Shown here in pieces: positions 62,914 to 64,000 of a stretch of 64,000 nt of DNA; positions within the stretch are counted from its first letter, which is position 1; the number at the start of each line of letters is the position of its first letter. Made by a program: the position numbers and the translations under genes. The notes under the pieces were generated by a model. That model worked only from the letters and a program-made list of their open reading frames with translations. It was not told the origin of the DNA and made no database searches. Source of the DNA: Clostridia bacterium (GTDB taxonomy: Bacteria; Bacillota; Clostridia; Acetivibrionales; JAFADI01); NCBI GenBank assembly GCA_026418695.1, contig JAOAAU010000092.1, positions 1 to 64,000 of the forward strand, in the 5' to 3' direction.

Positions 62914-64000
62914 ATGTATGTAATCACATACTCTCTTCGAAAGGATGAACCCAATTCTGAAAACTTCTACAATACTGTTGCGGTTTTTACGGATGAAGTA
63001 TTAATTGAAGCAGGGGGGCTCCTGGCGGATATAACTGAAGATTATTATGCTTTTCTGGCGGAAGGCAAAGAAGAGCTTCCAGCAAAAGAAGAGCTTCCAG
63101 CAAAAGAAGAGGTAATTCTGGAACTCCTCATGCTGGGCATCTTATGGAGGGTATACAGCGGAGATGCTATGAAGCTTGGTGAGGCCTCGGGCCGAATGCT
63201 TACATCCCTGTCTGAGATAAGGCAGGATGCGGGCAGATTCAAGCCGGGGGTAGATTTTCTGAAGGGGATCATGTCGACCCTGTTTCTTTCCCCGGACCTG
63301 TATGATAATATGCTGGCCGCTGATCCGGATACCAATCATTTCAATATGCTGCTGCTATGGCTGGAAGCTACTGGGGAATTCAAGCAGGAAGTAAAAAGGC
63401 TGAGAAAGTGGCAAAAATTCCTGGAGTCCATTCCTCACGCTAAGGCAGTAGATACACTGGAATCGATATTTGCGCTGACACTCTGGTTTGAAGTCCGAAC
63501 CAATGAAGTTCTCGGAACCTTTACGCCCAATGTGGACCGCTATTTGAACGAAATTCGCCCTGAAAGGTATTGGCATGAAGATGTGATTTTCTGCGGCAGG
63601 AGAAGGCTGGAATACCATTTGAATATGGTGGGCGCGGAGATCATGAACAGGACATACAGGAAGGCATTCCTGAATAAAAAAAGAAAGATCATTTTATTGC
63701 CGGCATGCATGAGAATCCTCCCAGCCGGGAAGTGCAGAGCCAAGGCAGTGGGCGGTGCCTATCAGTGTTCAGAATGTTCTGTGGAATGTTCTGTAGGTAG
63801 GGTGACCAAACTCGGGAAAAAGTATGGTGTTGAGGTCATTATTGTTCCTCATGAATCCTCAATCTCCAACAGCGGGAATGACTTGATCTTTGAAGAGGAT
63901 ACAGGAGTCATCGGTGTTGCATGTGTTTTAAATCTGATTTCCGGAGGGTGGATGCTCAAGGAGCGAGGAATCCCTGCGCAGTGTGTTCTACTGGATTACT
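62914..64000 (+). CDS. DUF116-like protein, cut off at right edge
   Basis: About 362 residues are visible before the window ends. The C-terminal part has the DUF116 pattern: LLPACMRILPAGKC, then CSECSVECSVGRVTKLGKKY, then VIIVPHESSISNS. The first 240 residues are helical and not recognised, including the imperfect repeat KEELPAKEELPAKEE at about residues 52-66, made by an 18-base tandem duplication in the DNA. The Cys pattern suggests metal or cluster binding. GAGGAGAG precedes the ATG. The true length is unknown. Confidence 0.8.
   Translation, partial: MYVITYSLRKDEPNSENFYNTVAVFTDEVLIEAGGLLADITEDYYAFLAEGKEELPAKEELPAKEEVILELLMLGILWRVYSGDAMKLGEASGRMLTSLSEIRQDAGRFKPGVDFLKGIMSTLFLSPDLYDNMLAADPDTNHFNMLLLWLEATGEFKQEVKRLRKWQKFLESIPHAKAVDTLESIFALTLWFEVRTNEVLGTFTPNVDRYLNEIRPERYWHEDVIFCGRRRLEYHLNMVGAEIMNRTYRKAFLNKKRKIILLPACMRILPAGKCRAKAVGGAYQCSECSVECSVGRVTKLGKKYGVEVIIVPHESSISNSGNDLIFEEDTGVIGVACVLNLISGGWMLKERGIPAQCVLLDY

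Noticed and set aside
1-64000. CRISPR array, tRNA, rRNA or prophage
   Set aside because: No regular repeat-spacer pattern, no cloverleaf or rRNA sequence and no phage structural genes were seen.

Overview
The window reads as the chromosome of an anaerobic, spore-forming, motile member of the Clostridia (Bacillota). Ribosome binding sites are strong AGGAGG types, and start codons include TTG and GTG. There is an electron-bifurcating [FeFe] hydrogenase, a bifunctional AdhE, an H-type small acid-soluble spore protein, LysM proteins of the spore or envelope type, an EFR1-type ferredoxin-flavodoxin, a flagellin, and riboswitches for cyclic di-GMP and cyclic di-AMP. I cannot name a genus. No rRNA, tRNA or CRISPR array was seen.

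Layout: 1-6.5 kb holds exonuclease III (cut by the left edge), an epimerase-like protein, a LysM-CAP protein, and a TetR regulator divergent from a glycosyltransferase, a ferredoxin-flavodoxin and a small unknown. 6.5-12 kb holds a LysM protein, a His/Met-rich secreted protein, an MFS carrier and a LysM-tailed 5'-nucleotidase. 12-17.3 kb is a secreted protein followed by an ABC transporter and a two-component system. A non-coding, MITE-like inverted-repeat element follows at 17.45-17.88 kb.

18-30.5 kb is the core of the window. It has hydrogenase genes for HydC-, HydB- and HydA-type subunits, two small thioredoxin-like ferredoxins, a Cys-rich 93-residue protein, a sensory-type [FeFe] hydrogenase with a PAS domain, a SpoIIE-type phosphatase and adhE. 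Directly behind adhE lies a TnpB-family protein in which all three RuvC catalytic residues are replaced. Operator-like sequences close to the Rex consensus (TTGTTAANNNNTTAACAA) lie before the hydrogenase operon, before the sensory operon, before adhE and, at 31.7 kb, before an NADH oxidase. This suggests one NADH/NAD+-responsive regulon. The inactivated TnpB protein, with structured intergenic DNA behind it, is the best candidate for an undescribed system: an RNA-guided, non-cutting regulator attached to a fermentation and hydrogen operon.

30.6-43.5 kb is a mosaic of short transcription units: EcsC, NADH oxidase, SspH, a MYG1-like protein, a membrane LuxR regulator, two GNATs, a MocR regulator, a threonine dehydratase-like enzyme, a cupin with a LysR regulator, a YkgJ-like protein, a papain-like peptidase and an esterase. 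43.5-55 kb holds a transporter, a short flagellin behind a c-di-GMP riboswitch and terminator, an iron-sulfur aldo/keto reductase, PdxA, a Ca-binding-like protein, an SDR, a ThuA-like protein, an orphan histidine kinase and an AraC regulator. 55-64 kb holds a second c-di-GMP riboswitch on the minus strand, uridine kinase, DeoD, Hsp20, an MFS carrier, an anchored unknown, an NlpC/P60 wall hydrolase behind a c-di-AMP riboswitch, a flavodoxin-like oxidoreductase and a DUF116 protein cut by the right edge.
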